Below, piece after piece: positions 5,240 to 8,003 of a stretch of DNA of 8,003 nucleotides (position 1 is the stretch's first letter; each line of letters begins with the position of its first letter). Under the pieces are notes generated by a model. That model was not told the origin of the DNA. It saw only the letters and a program-made list of their open reading frames with translations, and searched no databases. This DNA comes from Lachnospiraceae bacterium (lineage in GTDB: Bacteria > Bacillota > Clostridia > Lachnospirales > Lachnospiraceae): assembly GCA_031285465.1 (NCBI GenBank), contig JAITWD010000105.1:1-8003 (forward strand). Direction: 5' to 3'. A program made the position numbers and the translations under genes.

Positions 5240-6568
5240 ATGTCAGATAAAACCTTTGTGGGTGGGATCCATCCCTATGATGGCAAGGATCTGTCGAAGG
5301 ACAAACCGATCAGGGTGGTCCTGCCGAACGGAGAACTGGTCTATCCGTTAGCGCAGCATATCGGAGCACCGGCGACGCCGATCGTTTCGAAGGGGGACAA
5401 GGTCCTGGCGGGGCAAAGGATCGCGGCGGCGGTCGGCTTTGTTTCGGCACCAATCTATGCAACAGTATCGGGAACGGTCAAGGCGATCGAACCGCGGCGG
5501 GTGGTCACCGGTGATATGGTGATGAGCATTATTATTGAGAATGATGGTTTATATGATGAGGTAGACTATCCGCCGGTTAAGCCATTGGCGGAAATGAGCC
5601 GGGCGGAAATCGTGGAATGTGTTAAAGAAGCCGGGATCGTGGGGATGGGGGGGGCCGGTTTTCCGACCTTTATCAAGTTATCGCCACCCGATCCGGATGC
5701 GATCCGGTATGTGTGTGTTAATTGTGCCGAGTGCGAACCCTATCTGACCTCCGATTATCGACGGATATTGGAAGAAACCGAGCGGCTGATCGGCGGTCTT
5801 CGGGTGTATCTGGCGCTGTTTCCCAAGGCCCGGGGGATCTTTGCGGTCGAGGATAATAAGCCCGATTGTATCAAATTATTGAAGGAATTGATCAGGGATG
5901 AACCACGGATGAGCGTGACGGCGCTTAAGACCAAATACCCGCAGGGCGCGGAGCGGCAGTTGATCTATGCCGTGACCGGTCGGGCGATCAATTCTTCGAT
6001 GCTGCCGGCCGATGTGGGGTGTGTGGTCAGTAACGTCGATACCGTTATCACCGTTAATCGGGCGGTCAATGAGGGGAAACCGATGATGTATCGGGTGGTG
6101 ACTGTGACCGGCGATGCGATTGTCGATCCGGTTAACTTTATTGTGCGGATCGGAACCAATTATAATCAATTGCTCGAAGAGGCGGGTGGTTTTAGGAAAA
6201 AGCCGGCAAAGGTTATTTCCGGCGGTCCGATGATGGGCTTTGCCCTTTTCGATACCAATGTGCCGACCACCAAAACCGCTTCGGCGCTACTGTGTCTGAC
6301 CGCAGATGCCGTCGCTGACTTAGAACCGACCGCCTGTATTAATTGCGGGAAGTGTGCGGAGGTCTGTCCCGGACGGGTATTGCCCAGCCGACTGGCGGTC
6401 TATGCCGACCATGGACGGGAAGAGGAGTTTTTACGGTTAAATGGCATGGAATGCTGTGAATGTGGCTGTTGCAGTTATGTATGTCCGGCCAAACGGCATC
6501 TGACCCAGTCTATCAAGTCGATGCGGAAGATGCAGCTTGCCAAACGTAAGAAGGAGGCGAAAAAGTAA
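5240..6568 (+). CDS. rnfC: Electron transport complex subunit RnfC
   Basis: RnfC is the cytoplasmic peripheral subunit of the Rnf complex, which passes electrons from reduced ferredoxin to NAD+. It carries the NADH/FMN site and two [4Fe-4S] clusters. The 442-residue product starts with the hallmark GGIHP (8-12), followed by a barrel-sandwich segment (PLAQHIGAPATPIVSKGDKV). It has the nucleotide/flavin motif GMGGAGFPT (135-143) and NCAECEPYLT (161-170). Two C-x2-C-x2-C-x3-C motifs follow (C366, C369, C372, C376 and C405, C408, C411, C415), then a short basic tail. The ATG at 5240 is chosen because AGAAGG at 5227-5232 lies 7 bases upstream and the family begins a few residues before GGIHP; a TTG at 5192 would add 16 unrelated residues. 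The stop overlaps the rnfD start by one base (TAATG). It lacks the long alanine- and lysine-rich C-terminal extension seen in many proteobacterial RnfC proteins. Confidence 0.96.
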   Translation: MSDKTFVGGIHPYDGKDLSKDKPIRVVLPNGELVYPLAQHIGAPATPIVSKGDKVLAGQRIAAAVGFVSAPIYATVSGTVKAIEPRRVVTGDMVMSIIIENDGLYDEVDYPPVKPLAEMSRAEIVECVKEAGIVGMGGAGFPTFIKLSPPDPDAIRYVCVNCAECEPYLTSDYRRILEETERLIGGLRVYLALFPKARGIFAVEDNKPDCIKLLKELIRDEPRMSVTALKTKYPQGAERQLIYAVTGRAINSSMLPADVGCVVSNVDTVITVNRAVNEGKPMMYRVVTVTGDAIVDPVNFIVRIGTNYNQLLEEAGGFRKKPAKVISGGPMMGFALFDTNVPTTKTASALLCLTADAVADLEPTACINCGKCAEVCPGRVLPSRLAVYADHGREEEFLRLNGMECCECGCCSYVCPAKRHLTQSIKSMRKMQLAKRKKEAKK

Positions 6569-7497
6569 TGAGCGATCTGATGAAGGTATCATCCAATCCG
6601 CATATCCGGTCACGGATCAGCACCAGGGGAATCATGCTGGCGGTGATCCTTGCCCTGCTGCCGGCCACCGGTTTTGGAATATATAATTTTGGGATGCGGG
6701 CGCTGGTGATCATTTTAATAACGGTGACCACCACGGTAGCAACCGAATTTATTTTTGTGAAGTTAATGAAGAAGCCGGTGACCACCGGTGATTACTCGGC
6801 GGCGGTGACCGGTCTGCTGCTGGCACTTAACCTGCCGCCGACCGTTCCGTGGTGGATCCCCGTGGTCGGCGGTATCTTTGCCATTCTGATCGTGAAGATG
6901 TTGTTTGGTGGCTTAGGACAGAATTTCATGAACCCGGCGTTGGCGGCCCGTTGCTTTTTAATGATCGCCTATACCCCGATCATGACCGATTTTGCCATTG
7001 ACAGCTACACCGGCGCGACACCGCTGGCGCTGTTAAAAGAGGGGCAGAGTGTTGAGCTGATCGAGATGGTGATCGGGCGAACGTCGGGTACGATCGGTGA
7101 AACCTCGATGATCGCTCTGGTTGTGGGGGCCTGTCTGTTGATCCTGTTAGGGGTGATCGACCTGCGGGTTCCCGGTAGTTACATCGTTTCTTTTGTGGTT
7201 TTCTTAGTGTTGTTTAGCGGTCAGAGGGATATGACCTTTGTTGCCGCCAATCTCGCCGGCGGTGGTTTGATGCTGGGTGCCTTTTTCATGGCAACCGATT
7301 ATGTGACCCGGCCGGTTACCGTCAGGGGACAGTACCTTTATGGCTTACTGCTGGGCTTTCTTACGGCGATCTTCCGGGTGTTTGGTCCTTCGGCAGAAGG
7401 GGTTTCTTACGCGATCATCATCGGCAACCTGTTGGTGCCGCTGATCGAGAAGATCACCCTTCCCCAACCATTTGGTGCAGGAGGGAAAAAGGGATGA
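6568..7497 (+). CDS. rnfD: Electron transport complex subunit RnfD (membrane flavoprotein)
   Basis: RnfD is an integral membrane subunit of Rnf, homologous to NqrB, that carries covalently bound FMN and takes part in the ion-translocating electron path. The 309-residue sequence has about nine or ten hydrophobic stretches, for example near 22-40, 44-66, 95-115, 180-198, 203-217, 257-272 and 281-293. The flavinylation motif appears as YTGATPL (147-153), a variant of the usual SGAT; T151 is the expected attachment site. Other family blocks are QNFMNPALAARCF (118-130), MATDYVTRP (241-249) and IIIGNLLVPLIEK (283-295). The start is the ATG at 6568, which shares one base with the rnfC stop; AAGGAGG at 6551-6557 lies inside the end of rnfC, implying coupled translation. 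Confidence 0.96.
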   Translation: MSDLMKVSSNPHIRSRISTRGIMLAVILALLPATGFGIYNFGMRALVIILITVTTTVATEFIFVKLMKKPVTTGDYSAAVTGLLLALNLPPTVPWWIPVVGGIFAILIVKMLFGGLGQNFMNPALAARCFLMIAYTPIMTDFAIDSYTGATPLALLKEGQSVELIEMVIGRTSGTIGETSMIALVVGACLLILLGVIDLRVPGSYIVSFVVFLVLFSGQRDMTFVAANLAGGGLMLGAFFMATDYVTRPVTVRGQYLYGLLLGFLTAIFRVFGPSAEGVSYAIIIGNLLVPLIEKITLPQPFGAGGKKG

Positions 7498-7528
7498 TGA
7501 TGATCAGAAATAGCAGGAGGGCAATCGG

Positions 7529-8003
7529 ATGACGACGATGATTAAAAATATGTTGATAATTTTTGCCATAACGCTGGTATCCGGTCTGCTTTTGGGCGGG
7601 GTGTACCTGTTGACTAAGGATACCATCGCCGCTGCCGATGCCGAGGCGGTCATTGCCGCCTATAAGCAGGTGTTTCCCGATGCGGTCGAGTTTGAGGAGG
7701 AGACGCTTGATGGAGCGCTTGCCGCACAAGTACTGGCGGAAGGCGGTTATTCGGACACCGGGATACTGAACCTTCAATTGGCGTATGATGAACAGCGATC
7801 CTTTATGGGCTGCGTGTTCACCGTGGTCAGCCATAATGGGTATGGCGGTGATATTGTGATGACGGTAGGCATCCGGAATGGCGGGACGATCAATGGCATT
7901 GCCTTTTTGGAGATTAGCGAGACGGTGGGACTGGGGATGAAGGCAGAGGAGCTTCTGGCGCCACAGTTTACCGACAAGCGCTTGACGAACTTTGAACTGA
8001 CCG
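7529..8003 (+). CDS. rnfG: Electron transport complex subunit RnfG (3' truncated by window edge)
   Basis: RnfG is a membrane-anchored, extracytoplasmic flavoprotein of Rnf, related to NqrC, with a covalently bound FMN. The window holds the first 158 codons of a protein usually near 200 residues. One N-terminal transmembrane helix (about residues 5-28, IKNMLIIFAITLVSGLLLGG) is followed by an Asp/Glu-rich region and the start of the FMN-binding domain: GYGGDIVMTVGI (104-115), then GTINGIAFLEISETVGLGMK (119-138). The usual block is H-x-E-T-P-G-L-G; here it reads SETVGLG, with His to Ser and Pro to Val. The flavinylation SGAT motif would lie beyond the window. The ATG at 7529 has AGGAGG at 7515-7520, 8 bases upstream. 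It begins 31 bases after the rnfD stop, in the same operon. rnfE, rnfA and rnfB are expected downstream. Confidence 0.94.
   Translation, partial: MTTMIKNMLIIFAITLVSGLLLGGVYLLTKDTIAAADAEAVIAAYKQVFPDAVEFEEETLDGALAAQVLAEGGYSDTGILNLQLAYDEQRSFMGCVFTVVSHNGYGGDIVMTVGIRNGGTINGIAFLEISETVGLGMKAEELLAPQFTDKRLTNFELT

Noticed and set aside
7454..7834. 126-codon open frame on the - strand across the rnfD-rnfG junction
   Set aside because: RnfD and RnfG on the + strand are clearly supported by conserved motifs; the antisense frame has no recognisable domain.

Overview
The window looks like chromosome from an anaerobic, probably motile low-to-mid G+C Firmicute, most likely of class Clostridia. The grounds are the cmk-ispH-rpsA order, a four-domain Gram-positive type ribosomal protein S1, a YprB-type exonuclease and an rnfC-rnfD-rnfG cluster of clostridial type. 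The genus cannot be fixed from the sequence alone. No rRNA, tRNA, CRISPR array, insertion sequence or phage gene was seen.

Layout. (1) Bases 1-2409, + strand: the 3' end of cytidylate kinase (cmk), then ispH, the last enzyme of the MEP isoprenoid pathway, and rpsA-like S1. The ispH and S1 frames overlap by 20 bp. (2) 2410-2694: an AT-rich intergenic stretch with a good extended -10 promoter. (3) 2695-3474: a stand-alone cheR chemoreceptor methyltransferase. It is followed by a 40-bp-period tandem repeat and a strong terminator shared with the convergent gene. (4) 3763-4893, - strand: a YprB-like DEDD-family 3'-5' exonuclease. (5) 4894-5239: a divergent regulatory region. It holds an 8-2-8 palindrome, a possible promoter, and a leader that can fold into a three-way junction followed by a terminator-like hairpin. 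(6) 5240-8003, + strand: rnfC, rnfD and the 5' part of rnfG, the start of an operon for the membrane ferredoxin:NAD+ oxidoreductase.

How the genes work together. The first block is housekeeping (CMP phosphorylation, isoprenoid precursors, translation). CheR acts on chemoreceptors but has no chemotaxis neighbours here. The Rnf genes encode the NADH-side subunit (RnfC), a membrane flavoprotein (RnfD) and an extracytoplasmic flavoprotein (RnfG). Together with rnfE, rnfA and rnfB, expected downstream, they would couple ferredoxin oxidation to Na+ or H+ export.

The most interesting non-coding signals are the structured leader before rnfC (5024-5163) and the 40-bp tandem repeat after cheR (3478-3630). 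All coding genes belong to known families. No wholly new protein system is evident, so the novelty, if any, lies in these RNA or DNA elements.
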